Shown: positions 26,337 through 35,404, counted from the first letter of the stretch. The stretch: 64,000 nt of DNA from DATFKA01 sp042095835 (GCA_042095835.1 JBELML010000019.1:4898-68897), one strand, 5' to 3'. Notes: a model not told the origin generated them from the sequence alone. Program-made: numbers and translations.

Positions 26337-26945
26337 ATGAGAATGAAAACTAAAATTAAAATGAAGAGTATTTTTTTGAGTGTTATTGCTTTAATTGGCC
26401 TACAAAGCCTTTACGGTCAAAACCAGAAAAAAGTGCAGAACTTTAAGGTTTCGCACATTATTAATGCCCCAGCAGATAAAGTATGGGCAGTCGTCGGAGA
26501 AGATTATGGTGCCATTGCCAACTCTCATCCAAAAATCGTGAGCTCGGATTATATCAACGGCAGTCTAAAATCTGGCGAAGGGGCACAAAGAGTCTGCCAC
26601 TTTAACGAAAAAGGAACCCGTTTTCTAAAAGAAAAACAGGTTAATTACAATCCTGAGGAGCGTACCTTTAAAAATCAGGTTTTCCAAGCCGGAAAATTTC
26701 CAGTTGACCCTGAATTGACCTATGCGGTTTACAAAGTAGAAGCTATTGATGCCCAGACTTCGCGCTTCGTTTTTAATATGACTTATCGGACTAAACCCGC
26801 TTTTATGGGAGGTATGATGAAGGGCCAATTCAAAAAACTTGTCAAAGACTATGCTATTGCGGTTGAGCACCATGTCAAAACAGGTGAAAATGTCAACAAA
26901 GACAATTTCAAGGCCGTCAAGAAACAGTATACCGCTACACGATAA
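26337..26945 (+). CDS. Secreted SRPBCC (START-like) family protein
   Basis: This protein of about 200 residues has a signal peptide (MKSIFLSVIALIGLQSLYG) and a single SRPBCC/polyketide-cyclase-type fold. Typical elements are VSHIINAPADKVWAVVGEDYGAIANSHP near the start and a beta-sheet core, with a C-terminal helix about MGGMMKGQFKKLVKDYAIAVEHHV. The fold binds hydrophobic ligands in a deep cavity. No ligand or enzymatic role can be assigned. ATGs at 26337, 26343 and 26361 and a GTG at 26325 are all in frame. The last ATG gives the cleanest signal peptide. Confidence 0.8.
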   Translation: MRMKTKIKMKSIFLSVIALIGLQSLYGQNQKKVQNFKVSHIINAPADKVWAVVGEDYGAIANSHPKIVSSDYINGSLKSGEGAQRVCHFNEKGTRFLKEKQVNYNPEERTFKNQVFQAGKFPVDPELTYAVYKVEAIDAQTSRFVFNMTYRTKPAFMGGMMKGQFKKLVKDYAIAVEHHVKTGENVNKDNFKAVKKQYTATR

Positions 26946-27065
26946 TATCCTTCCCTAAGCTACCATTTATAAAACGGTACCTACAAGAGAATCATAAAGA
27001 TGTATATCCAATCACGTGCTGTGAGCAATCCTAATTAGTGATTCGATCAGTACCAACTATTTGTA

Positions 27066-27108
27066 AAGGAGGCTGTACTTTAAATGTAAAGTGCAAGCCT
27101 CTTTTTTT
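27066..27108 (+). terminator. Rho-independent terminator, probably bidirectional
   Basis: GAGGCT...TACTTTA pairs imperfectly with TAAAGTGCAAGCCTC around the loop AATG. It is followed by TTTTTTT (27102-27108) on the plus strand and sits between two converging genes. Confidence 0.7.
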
Positions 27109-27112
27109 GTAA

Positions 27113-27325
27113 TTACACAAGGTCGTTAAGGTCACGCTCGAAATAGAGGTAGAAGTAGACCGCCGCCCCAAAATCAGTAGCATCAGTGGAGACTAGGCGC
27201 CAACCTTGTGGAGCCAGCTCATCCAATTTGGCCTGAATATCTTTAGAGGAATCTTTGACGATGTGGTATTTATCTGTAGTCAATTTGCTGTAGTAAATCA
27301 GTGTTTCTAAGTGGTATTCTTTCAT
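27113..27325 (-). CDS. Small DUF4177-type protein
   Basis: Starting at the ATG at 27325 the product is 70 residues (MKEYHLETLIYYSKLTTD...). The upstream in-frame extension to 27409 overlaps the preceding gene and looks untranslated. The pattern of an N-terminal strand, an amphipathic helix (DIQAKLDELAPQGWRLVS) and a final strand (VYFYLYFERDL) matches DUF4177, a short family typically reading LNxLGxxGWELV. Function is unknown for the family. It is the last gene of a minus-strand run after the 2H phosphoesterase. Confidence 0.75.
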   Translation of the reverse strand: MKEYHLETLIYYSKLTTDKYHIVKDSSKDIQAKLDELAPQGWRLVSTDATDFGAAVYFYLYFERDLNDLV

Positions 27326-27357
27326 CCGTTGATTTTTTAACTTTTGGAAAATACTTA

Positions 27358-28104
27358 TTAAAGTTCGATTTTTTTTATCAGGCGTACTTTTTGAGGTTGA
27401 TGATACCAATCATTGATGACCAACTCCACTTGGCCTATGCTAGCAGTACCAAAAACAGCTGATCGATAATGCTCTATCAGCTCTAAATAAGTTGACAATT
27501 GCTGCACAGGTTGTTTGAACCGCACCAGTGTGACATGAGCTGTGCTTAAGGTGTACCTTTTATCAATTGAGCTTTCCAAAGATGATCTTCGAAAAGTAGA
27601 ACGCAAACAATCTCGAAGTGTTGTAAGCTCCTCGTTTTCTGGAAAACCTTGTAACAAAATTGCCGAAGGCGAGCAGCTAAGCCCTCTAAAGTTGATCTTG
27701 AAAGGACTACAACGTTCTAAGCAAGGCTGTATGGTCTGAACATACTCGTGGAAATCAATCCTCTGCGGATCGAAGCCCGCATAACAGGATATAATCGATA
27801 GGATTGTAAGGTGTAAATTGTGCTCGTGATAGTAGTATTGGTTGGCATCAATAGCTCGCAGCTGATCTAGAAAGTGTTGAACCTCTTGCACAAGACTTGG
27901 AGCCAACCTCAGTAGCAATGTCAGCCCCAGCCTTGTATCTGATGGATCATCAATAAAATGATCGACCGTGAAATTATTTCTTCGAATTTGGGGCAAGCTT
28001 GCCCGATATAATTCATCGTAGTGTTGCGCGAGATTCAATCTTTTTATGGTGAAGTTAAAGCCTCGACAAAATTTCTCCTCCTTTCTGGCCGAAAACTTTT
28101 CCAA
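27358..28104 (-). CDS. 2H phosphoesterase-superfamily protein (2'-5' RNA ligase-like)
   Basis: The 248-residue protein has two HxTx motifs, HLTIL (about residue 98) and HVTLV (about 197), the catalytic pairs of the 2H superfamily. Spacing of about 100 residues is normal. Family members hydrolyse 2',3'-cyclic or 2'-5' nucleotide phosphodiesters. Which substrate applies here is not known. The only Met start (28104) lies 50 bases inside the upstream serine hydrolase gene, so it is probably coupled to it. A non-ATG start further in is possible. Confidence 0.8.
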   Translation of the reverse strand: MEKFSARKEEKFCRGFNFTIKRLNLAQHYDELYRASLPQIRRNNFTVDHFIDDPSDTRLGLTLLLRLAPSLVQEVQHFLDQLRAIDANQYYYHEHNLHLTILSIISCYAGFDPQRIDFHEYVQTIQPCLERCSPFKINFRGLSCSPSAILLQGFPENEELTTLRDCLRSTFRRSSLESSIDKRYTLSTAHVTLVRFKQPVQQLSTYLELIEHYRSAVFGTASIGQVELVINDWYHQPQKVRLIKKIEL

Positions 28105-29095
28105 TCATCTGCATCACAAGTACTCGCCCCTGGTCACTGTTTGTCATCACGACAAGTCCTTCTTTTGTTTTGGGAAAGAGTAGTAAAATAGCATTGACTC
28201 CAGGATTGCTCCCAGCATTTAATAAAGCATACTCGTCATTCGCCAAATCTTCGAAAACGATCCAACCCAAACCAAAGTTGACCCCTGGTTTAGCCTGAGA
28301 CTGTGGCCGAATCATGTCTTCATATGCCTTGGCTCCGCTTTGGATTTTATTCATTGTATAGATGCCAAATTGACACAAGTCTTCGACCGTAGTGAGCATT
28401 CCATCAGAAGCAAAAGCGACTTCTCTTTTCTTATAGGGATAAGCTTCGCCTAGTGCCTTGTGTGGAATAGCGACAAGGTTGGAATCAATCTTGTCTTGCC
28501 AGATGAGCGTACTAGCTTGCATGTCAAGAGGATCAAAAATCAAAGAATCAACTAATTGCTGGAAAGAGGTTTGAAATTTAGCTTCCAGTGCCTTTCTCAG
28601 ATATTCAAACCCTTCTCCTGAATAACCAAACTGCGTCCCTGGAGGATGATCAAAAGTAAGTTTTCCAGATTCGTGCATCCAACGCCAATTGACAAAACCA
28701 GTCTGATGGCTAAGTACATGACGAGTACTCAATAATTGGTGTAAAGTATCATCAGCTACCTCAGGATCAATCCAATAATGGTATAAAGGTTCGTCCATAT
28801 CCCAATCGCCATTTTGCACCAGCCGGAGCGTCGACATGGTACTAATACTTTTAGTAATCGAAGCGACTTCAAACCAAGTAGATTCAGAGATGGGAGCTTG
28901 CGATCTGAAATTTCCCAAGGTCTGTATTTCACTGATTTTGCCATCTGAGATGAGGCCTATTCCGACCGCGGGGATACCAAGGCTAGACATTTGGCTCAAG
29001 ATAGAATCCTTGTAAGGTAGCTTAGCATCTTGGGCTACTAATGTAGAAAGTGTAAAAAAAGATAAGCAAAAGGTAATCGTCAAAAACTGTTTCAT
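28055..29095 (-). CDS. Serine hydrolase of the class C beta-lactamase/PBP family
   Basis: The 346-residue exported protein has a signal peptide (ending near LSTLVAQ) and the active-site SxxK tetrad Ser79-Ile-Thr-Lys82 in EVASITKSIS. Tyr-Ser-Gly in QFGYSGEGFEYL takes the place of YxN. These enzymes act as D-aminopeptidases, carboxypeptidases, esterases or beta-lactamases; sequence alone does not say which. The canonical KTG-type motif is not obvious (LLNAGSNPG may correspond). It overlaps the 2H phosphoesterase gene by 50 bases. Confidence 0.85.
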   Translation of the reverse strand: MKQFLTITFCLSFFTLSTLVAQDAKLPYKDSILSQMSSLGIPAVGIGLISDGKISEIQTLGNFRSQAPISESTWFEVASITKSISTMSTLRLVQNGDWDMDEPLYHYWIDPEVADDTLHQLLSTRHVLSHQTGFVNWRWMHESGKLTFDHPPGTQFGYSGEGFEYLRKALEAKFQTSFQQLVDSLIFDPLDMQASTLIWQDKIDSNLVAIPHKALGEAYPYKKREVAFASDGMLTTVEDLCQFGIYTMNKIQSGAKAYEDMIRPQSQAKPGVNFGLGWIVFEDLANDEYALLNAGSNPGVNAILLLFPKTKEGLVVMTNSDQGRVLVMQMIGKVFGQKGGEILSRL

Positions 29096-29187
29096 AAATG
29101 TTGCTTTGAAAGATCTAGAAAATGGGAGAAATGCCCTTTTTATCTTTCCAAGTGCGCACAGCTATGACGCAGGTTTTTTGACCAAGG

Positions 29188-31407
29188 TTACTCTTCCATT
29201 ACTTTTCCGATCAAAGCTTTTACAGGATTATACCGCTTGACTACGATCACCGTTTTATTGACTTTTTTGGCTATAGCCTCAGGTATATTACCGAATAAGA
29301 TTTGTGGATAACTACTCTGGCCCGCAGCACCAATCATTACTGCATCATAGTTTTCTGCGGCAGTGGCAATACCATCTACGATATCATTGTGCTCAATAAG
29401 CTGACTTTGCAAATCGATATCATGATCGCTGCGTAGCCTTTTCAAGCTAGCTGCCAAATTATCCCTGCTTTGGTGGATACTTTTTTCGTCAGCGGCCTCA
29501 TCTATCACTTGACAAGCCGTAAGAACGCCTTCATTGGCATGGATGAGGGCATGGGCGTATTGCTCAGCAGCCTGAGCGTGCTCCCCACCAGCAGTAGGAA
29601 GGAGGAGTTTTTTAATAGGTTGGTCACCGACGATCTTGACCATCATGATATCTGTTTGTGCATGACGAATGACGGTATCTGTGATATTGCCCAGGATACG
29701 CTGTTGGCTCGTCGTATTGCCTTTCCAACCAAGTACAGTGAGGTTGCAATGGTGCTGGCGAGAAGTCTCTAGAATCGCTCTTGCAACATTATAGCCCACC
29801 CGAATCAAGGCATGTGCAGGTACACCTAATTGCTCCGCTTCTTTTCTGATTTGATTGAGAAATATTTGCTCCTTTTCCAGCATATTATCATCATAGCTGG
29901 TAAGCGGCATTTGAGTAGGTACTTTTACGACCTTCAAAAGGAGAAGCTCTCCCTTACGTTCTTTGGCAATAGCTGCCGCAATACGGATCAGATTATCTAC
30001 ATTATTAGGATTGGCAATCGGAACGAGTACTCTGAATTTATCTTTGTCAAAATTACTACGGCCTCGACTATGCGCAATATGAGAGGCTGTACCTGGGATA
30101 GCCGCTTCTGGTCCTTGGCTACCTTTCCAGGTAAAAAAGCCCAACATACCCAAAGCCAGGGTACCCAAAGCCAAAAACAAGGGTAAAGGATGGGGGAAAA
30201 TAAGGTAAATCAAATAAGCATTGGCCAAAATACCTAAGATGGGCAGCAAGGGAACTAAAGGCACCTTAAATGGGCGCTCAATATCGGGGTATTTTTTGCG
30301 ATGAATGATCAAAGCTAAATTGACCAGGATCAAGGCAATCAGCAGTACCGTATTAGCAAAATACGACAGGTCTTCTAGTCCCAGCGTAAGCGTGAATACC
30401 AATATAGTGCCTCCAATAAGAAAAACGGCTACGATAGGTGTGCGGGTACGTGTATTGATACTACCTAGCTCCGTAGGTAAGTGCCCAAGTTGGCTCATAG
30501 ATAGTACTACCCTTGATCCTGCCATGATGGAGGCATTAGAGGCTGATACCATCGAAAATATAGCTCCACCAATGATGACATAACCACCAAAACTCCCTAG
30601 AAATTTTTGGGCGGCAGCTCCCATAGCAGCCTCGTTGTACTCCGTCAATCCAGCGAATAAAATAACAATCACCACTGCCGTGTAGAGCAAGGTCACCAGC
30701 CCCATCGAGATAAAAATAGCTCGGGGAATATTTTTAACGGGATCTTTTACCTCGCCTGCTGAGGCAGCAATAGCTGAAAACCCAAAAAAGGTAATAAAGA
30801 CCATTGCCGCAGTTGCGCCGATTTGTACGATATCTGTATTGAAGCGATTGACAATCTCCTCTGGTTCTACAAACTGAAGTCCGCCGAAAATAAACCAAAT
30901 CAAAAGAACCACCTTGGCGGCTGTGACGATGACCTGGAATTTTCCACTCTCCTCTGTACCTTTTATATTCAAAAGGGTGAGGGCTATCAGGAACACAATC
31001 CCCGATAAAGCTTCAATCGGACTGTGCCAGATGAATTCATTAAAATAGGTGGAAAGGCTAGCAATATAAAACGCACAAGAAGAGGTATATCCCAAGATCA
31101 AGGCCCAACCCACAAAATAAGCCAAAGGCCCTGGATAGGTTTTTCTTGCATAGAGATATCCCTCACCAGTACGTGGATAAATAGATACAAATTCACAATA
31201 GGTGAGTGCGGTGAAGCTGGCTACTGTAGCGGCCAATAAAAAGGAGACAATAGCTGCCGAGCCGACGTTGCGAATGGCCAGACCTGACAGGGTAAATATA
31301 CCTGCGGCAATCATAGTGCCGACGCCAATGGCCAAGGCGGTAGTTAAGCCCAAATCTCGGCTCAATTCTGTTTCTACTCCAGTGCCCTGATGTTGATTAT
31401 TCTCCAT
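29188..31407 (-). CDS. APC-family amino acid permease fused to two universal stress protein domains
   Basis: This 739-residue inner-membrane transporter has about 12 transmembrane helices (residues 20-435), beginning with GLTTALAIGVGTMIAAGIFTLSG, the APC helix-1 signature with its unwound G-x-G-x-x-x-A-G-I-F region. Two UspA-like cytoplasmic domains follow (about 460-600 and 605-730). Each has the nucleotide-binding spacing G-2x-G-9x-G: GWKGNTTSQQRILGN and GAAGQSSYPQILFGN. Usp domains on transporters are thought to regulate them by ATP or cyclic nucleotide binding. The substrate is probably an amino acid or polyamine. It appears monocistronic. Confidence 0.92.
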   Translation of the reverse strand: MENNQHQGTGVETELSRDLGLTTALAIGVGTMIAAGIFTLSGLAIRNVGSAAIVSFLLAATVASFTALTYCEFVSIYPRTGEGYLYARKTYPGPLAYFVGWALILGYTSSCAFYIASLSTYFNEFIWHSPIEALSGIVFLIALTLLNIKGTEESGKFQVIVTAAKVVLLIWFIFGGLQFVEPEEIVNRFNTDIVQIGATAAMVFITFFGFSAIAASAGEVKDPVKNIPRAIFISMGLVTLLYTAVVIVILFAGLTEYNEAAMGAAAQKFLGSFGGYVIIGGAIFSMVSASNASIMAGSRVVLSMSQLGHLPTELGSINTRTRTPIVAVFLIGGTILVFTLTLGLEDLSYFANTVLLIALILVNLALIIHRKKYPDIERPFKVPLVPLLPILGILANAYLIYLIFPHPLPLFLALGTLALGMLGFFTWKGSQGPEAAIPGTASHIAHSRGRSNFDKDKFRVLVPIANPNNVDNLIRIAAAIAKERKGELLLLKVVKVPTQMPLTSYDDNMLEKEQIFLNQIRKEAEQLGVPAHALIRVGYNVARAILETSRQHHCNLTVLGWKGNTTSQQRILGNITDTVIRHAQTDIMMVKIVGDQPIKKLLLPTAGGEHAQAAEQYAHALIHANEGVLTACQVIDEAADEKSIHQSRDNLAASLKRLRSDHDIDLQSQLIEHNDIVDGIATAAENYDAVMIGAAGQSSYPQILFGNIPEAIAKKVNKTVIVVKRYNPVKALIGKVMEE

Positions 31408-31681
31408 AAGATGTTGTCGATTTGCTAGCCTCTAATTGATATTGGGCGTAAATTTACCCATTCGTTTATTTTAATTGCAAAATGATACGCTCTTTTTGCT
31501 GGACAAGGCTCGGTATCAAGAGATTTGGTCTGCCGATACATCTATACTTTTTTGCAATTCATCGAAAAAGTAGCGAATAAAGATGGCTGAAAAAAATGTC
31601 GTGCCACACCTGGAGTGATTTTAGCGTTTTATGAATAGTTAAGCCTATTTCTAAAAGCTATGTAACCTGAAACGAGAAAGC

Positions 31682-32077
31682 ATGAAGCATGATTTACTAA
31701 AACTATTTATTCTTTTTGGTTTGACCTTGACCCTACTCAATCAGTGTCAGCAAGACGATCCAGATCGATTCACCTATCATATTGAGGCCATCGATGGCTG
31801 TACTTTTTTAAGTAAAATTGATAGTGATAGCTACGGCAAGGTCTATATTTTAGAGAATGGACTTGAGGTATACCTCAATTTGGAGCAAAATAAAGCTCAT
31901 ATCTTCAATCCTGTTCCTGGAAAAGTCAATAAAATGGAAATGGGTATTTCTAACGAAGTCCTCTATTATCTAGAGCAGCATGGCCTCGCTAAAACACTAC
32001 AGCACCTCAAAAGTGTACAGAAAGATTTAGAAGCTTATCGAAGTCGGCAGTGTTCTAATCAGGCTCCGACCACTTAA
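31682..32077 (+). CDS. Small putative surface lipoprotein
   Basis: No family is recognised for this 131-residue protein. The N-terminus is a lipoprotein-like signal, with a hydrophobic stretch ending LTLLNQC (Cys22). After the Cys comes QQDDPD, which resembles the acidic lipoprotein export signal (consensus QKDDE) described in Capnocytophaga. Surface exposure is therefore plausible. The rest is a short beta-rich part followed by a helical tail (YYLEQHGLAKTLQHLKS). It is a stand-alone gene on the plus strand. Confidence 0.7.
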   Translation: MKHDLLKLFILFGLTLTLLNQCQQDDPDRFTYHIEAIDGCTFLSKIDSDSYGKVYILENGLEVYLNLEQNKAHIFNPVPGKVNKMEMGISNEVLYYLEQHGLAKTLQHLKSVQKDLEAYRSRQCSNQAPTT

Positions 32078-32116
32078 ATTAATAACAAACATCAAAAACA
32101 ATTGAGAAATATTCAA

Positions 32117-32312
32117 TATTTTTGCATATATTATTGAAGCAAGCAGTGTATTATTAGGAATTGTTTCGTATGTTTACGCTATTGTCAAAAAATAGATAAG
32201 CCCAATTTACAGTTATTAAGATAAATACCACCTCACAATCTAGAAACTACAAAACTAGAATTTAGGTATTAACCTCGATCCACGGTTCCGGTGCTGTGGA
32301 TCGTTTTTTTTT
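32117..32312 (+). ncRNA. Candidate small intergenic RNA
   Basis: A perfect -7 box TATTTTTGC (32117-32125) begins 40 bp after the lipoprotein stop. A strong intrinsic terminator ends at 32312. A transcript of about 180 nt would hold no good reading frame. It could instead be just the 3' UTR of the lipoprotein mRNA. No known RNA family was recognised. Confidence 0.35.
32276..32312 (+). terminator. Strong rho-independent terminator
   Basis: A 10-bp stem (32276-32285 with 32294-32303, one G:U) and loop TTCCGGTG are followed by nine T. Confidence 0.9.
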
Positions 32313-32319
32313 GCCCTAC

Positions 32320-33606
32320 CTAGAAATACTGCCCAACTCCCAAGACAAAGCCTCGCTGCTCTAAATCATAGATATCTACACCATAATCAAGTCGGAGTAT
32401 GGCATTATACGCTCTCTTATAACCCAAGCGAAGGCCAACACCCACAAAGTGCCTTATATCCTCAAATGCGATCAGCTCCTGTAATCTCCCGCCAGGGCTA
32501 CGCCAGGTACCCGTATCTGAAAAAGCAATCACTTGGCTATCAATTTTTTGCCAATCAAAAAGCGTATGCCGGTACTCTAGATTGAGGATTAGTGCTGCCG
32601 TCCCTCGGTCAATACGATTACCTGAGCCTCGAATATTAATATAGCTATCCAAAACAAATGGCGCAAAGGGAGAATCATTATTGGTAGACAAGCCAATCCG
32701 TAGGCGCGAAGCGAAATTACCTCTACTACCTATTCTTTGGAAATATCGAGTCTCATTTAATAAGATATAGAATAGGCTTTGGTCTTCCAGGTTAAAGACC
32801 GTTTGGAAATTGAGTAAATTGTCATAACCAGATCGATAGAGTCCCAAGTAATTAATTCGGTCTATTCGATGCACAAATTTATGTAAGAATTTGGGAAGGC
32901 GCTCTTGCTCGGGGCCGGGCGTTGCAGCGCCATCGTGTCGACTATTTTTGTTATAGTCTTCTACAAAATAGGTCAAGCCAGTTTCTATATATTGTCTATT
33001 TAGAAAATGTTTGATAAGGGTAGCTCCGATACTGCTGTTGCTATAATCATAAAAAACCGTCTCCTCCCGAAAAAAAAGCGGCTCAATAGATGCCCACCGT
33101 ACCGCACTAAAGGACGCTCCCCAAAGGCTTCCACTCAAATGAGCGTTGCGATAATGAAAACTAAAATTATCTCGACCGTCATTATTTTGGTAGAAGGTCG
33201 TAATCTTGATGCCTTTCCCGCCCCAGTTCGCATCTGTGAAACCTAATTGATACCAAAAGTTGCCCCGTACGCCACCAAAATTGACAATTGGAAAAAGCGT
33301 CAGCGCTTCTGTAATATCAAATAGGAGCACCATCGTATTCTCTTGAGCACTGTCTAGTCGAAACTTTACATCGGCAATAGGTTCTAAATTAAGGAGTGTT
33401 TGCCGATCCCCAGCGATGAGGGCACTATCGGCAGGCTGCCCAATAGCCGTTTTTAAAAAAGAGGCGAGGTAGCTAGCTTTCGTTTTTTTTAGCCCCTCAA
33501 AGTGAATTTCTCTAATGGTAGGGGTAGATTGACCAACTATTTCTCCTCCAATTAGGAGAAGAAATAGTAGCGAAAGGCAACATTGATATTGGGGTACTCT
33601 ACCCAT
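32320..33606 (-). CDS. Omp85/BamA-superfamily outer-membrane protein, single-POTRA form
   Basis: The 428-residue outer-membrane protein has a signal peptide, one POTRA-like domain (about 30-105: TIREIHFEGLKKTKASYLASFL, LLNLEPIADVKFRL), and a 16-strand-type barrel. The barrel is rich in aromatic and alternating patterns and ends in a terminal Phe (VLGVGQYF). It is much shorter than BamA, which has five POTRA domains and about 800 residues, so it is not the main assembly factor. It may be a patatin-less or TPS-like relative. It lies 12 bases after the DUF547-barrel gene, and the two are probably one operon. Confidence 0.82.
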   Translation of the reverse strand: MGRVPQYQCCLSLLFLLLIGGEIVGQSTPTIREIHFEGLKKTKASYLASFLKTAIGQPADSALIAGDRQTLLNLEPIADVKFRLDSAQENTMVLLFDITEALTLFPIVNFGGVRGNFWYQLGFTDANWGGKGIKITTFYQNNDGRDNFSFHYRNAHLSGSLWGASFSAVRWASIEPLFFREETVFYDYSNSSIGATLIKHFLNRQYIETGLTYFVEDYNKNSRHDGAATPGPEQERLPKFLHKFVHRIDRINYLGLYRSGYDNLLNFQTVFNLEDQSLFYILLNETRYFQRIGSRGNFASRLRIGLSTNNDSPFAPFVLDSYINIRGSGNRIDRGTAALILNLEYRHTLFDWQKIDSQVIAFSDTGTWRSPGGRLQELIAFEDIRHFVGVGLRLGYKRAYNAILRLDYGVDIYDLEQRGFVLGVGQYF

Positions 33607-33618
33607 GATTGAGCAAAT

Positions 33619-35154
33619 TTAGCGATTCACTCGAATACCTATATTGAATGTAGAAGCATTTCCATTATTTTGTTGTAGAAAATCATTAGTGAAAGCGGTA
33701 TAAAGAATTTCTACTTCAAAGTTTCTGGTGAACTGATACTTTGCCCCTACCCCAGCTTGCGCAAAATAGTCAAACTCGGTCTGCCAAAAGGGAGAAAAAC
33801 TTGTCAAGCCATAAAGCGTAGTTTTTGGATTGGGAAAGTAGCTTAAAATCGCAGTAGCAGGAGTCGACACTCGATTTAAAGCGCCATTACTTCCACTACC
33901 AATATCCTCCCAGAGTACATCAATCTCTGTAAACAAAGAGAAATTGGAACTCAAGGTGAAATCGTTGAAAAACTGGGTCCACCAAGTAGCACCGTTCCAA
34001 TCAATGAATGGAAGCTCGCCATTCCCTTCCAAGTCTTCCCCAATTGGAAACCAGAAAGCACTTTGTATAGAAAAATTGGGTAGCTTTTCAGAGGGAGCCC
34101 AGCGGATTTTTGGGCCAAAACTAGTGACACCTTGGCGAGAAGATTGGCCACCAGCTCCAAATACATCAAATGCAGAACTTGGCAATCCATCATTTCGCAC
34201 ACGACGGTACCGCAGATCAAACCCTGCATTAAAGCGGTGGCTCACACCAAATAGGAAACTTAAAGAAGAGGTAAAAAAGGTAGATCTTTGATTGAGATTT
34301 TCTCCATCGCCGGTACGTTGGGTATAAAGATTGTTGAATAACTTACTTTCGGTGGTCCCTTTCGCAATAGCAGCAGACACGACATAACGGTTAGAGCTAT
34401 TACCCGCATCAAGCGCATGGTCTCCCAAGTTCAAGGCCGCATCGTTCAGTGTCCAATCGTAGCGGTAGTAGCCGATTTTAAAATCCTCTGGTAGATTCTC
34501 CTCTTTATATTGATTGATGAAATTTCTAACAGCTGTTTTATTACCACCAAAATCATCAGCGTACCACTCGAATATTTGGGATATATCTACAGCTTGCGAA
34601 GCCTGATCTACTTTAATAAAATTGGGGTCGTTGATGGCTGTGCGAGTTTGCGCCTCTAGTTGGCTTTCCAAGTTGACCGGACGATAGGCAAAATTGGTAA
34701 TCGGGGGGCAGTCTAATGCACCACAGACCAATACAAAATGAAAACGAGGATCTCCATAAGTTTTTAGCAAACGATCTTTCTCTAATTGGTTGAGGGTTAT
34801 TTTTTCACCGGCCACCTGATGTTTTTTGGCATCAAAAAATCCATTGACATTGAGCACAGATGAAAGAGGATAGGCCATAGCAGCCTGCTCGATGACAATT
34901 AAGTTATAAGCATTGATATAGAAGGCTTGTGTGGTTGCTTTATTAGTGCCAGAAAGATCTGCTTGAGCGACAAAACTCGTTAATTGCCCAAGCTGTTTTT
35001 CTTCCTTGATGGCTTGGTAATTGACTTGGCCCTCTTGGACATACTGCTTGAGTAGTGCATCGGTTTGGTTGAAGAAATCTGTAAAGGATTGTTGCGCATT
35101 AAGCGTGGGCAAAACACCTATCAAGATGATTAGTACCGAAAGAATGTTGTTCAT
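33619..35154 (-). CDS. DUF547 domain protein fused to a predicted outer-membrane beta-barrel
   Basis: This 511-residue protein has a signal peptide (MNNILSVLIILIGVLPTLNA). A DUF547 domain at about 30-215 shows YINAYNLIVIEQAAM, FFDAKKHQVAGEKITLNQLE and RFHFVLVCGALDCPPI, with a Cys-containing conserved block. The C-terminal half (about 235-511) is made of repeated amphipathic beta strands separated by turns. It resembles a porin or transporter-type barrel and ends in Asn-Arg. DUF547 alone is usually about 250-300 residues and secreted. It is followed by the Omp85-like gene after 12 bases. Function is unknown. Confidence 0.78.
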   Translation of the reverse strand: MNNILSVLIILIGVLPTLNAQQSFTDFFNQTDALLKQYVQEGQVNYQAIKEEKQLGQLTSFVAQADLSGTNKATTQAFYINAYNLIVIEQAAMAYPLSSVLNVNGFFDAKKHQVAGEKITLNQLEKDRLLKTYGDPRFHFVLVCGALDCPPITNFAYRPVNLESQLEAQTRTAINDPNFIKVDQASQAVDISQIFEWYADDFGGNKTAVRNFINQYKEENLPEDFKIGYYRYDWTLNDAALNLGDHALDAGNSSNRYVVSAAIAKGTTESKLFNNLYTQRTGDGENLNQRSTFFTSSLSFLFGVSHRFNAGFDLRYRRVRNDGLPSSAFDVFGAGGQSSRQGVTSFGPKIRWAPSEKLPNFSIQSAFWFPIGEDLEGNGELPFIDWNGATWWTQFFNDFTLSSNFSLFTEIDVLWEDIGSGSNGALNRVSTPATAILSYFPNPKTTLYGLTSFSPFWQTEFDYFAQAGVGAKYQFTRNFEVEILYTAFTNDFLQQNNGNASTFNIGIRVNR

Positions 35155-35338
35155 TTTTGTTTTGTTTGGTTGGTTTTACGAAAATCTTGGCGTCCATGCA
35201 TTGATCAATTGGTAGCAGATCACTGGACCAAGTTGCTTGTTACTTACTTAATACTATTTAAAAAAGGATAGGTTGCCCAGCAGTGGAAGGAATGAGGAAG
35301 AGATGTCCGTGCGGCTACATAATGAAAAAGGGGAGGCA

Positions 35339-35372
35339 TTAAAAAACCCTTGTTGAACAAGTCAACAAGGGT
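35339..35372 (-). terminator. Rho-independent terminator of the sigma operon
   Basis: A perfect 11-bp stem (35346-35356 with 35362-35372) around ACAAG is followed on the minus strand by TTTTTT. It lies about 33 bases after the DUF4097 stop. Confidence 0.9.
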
Positions 35373-35404
35373 ATCGGGAAAAGTAAATTTATGATATTTT
35401 ACGT

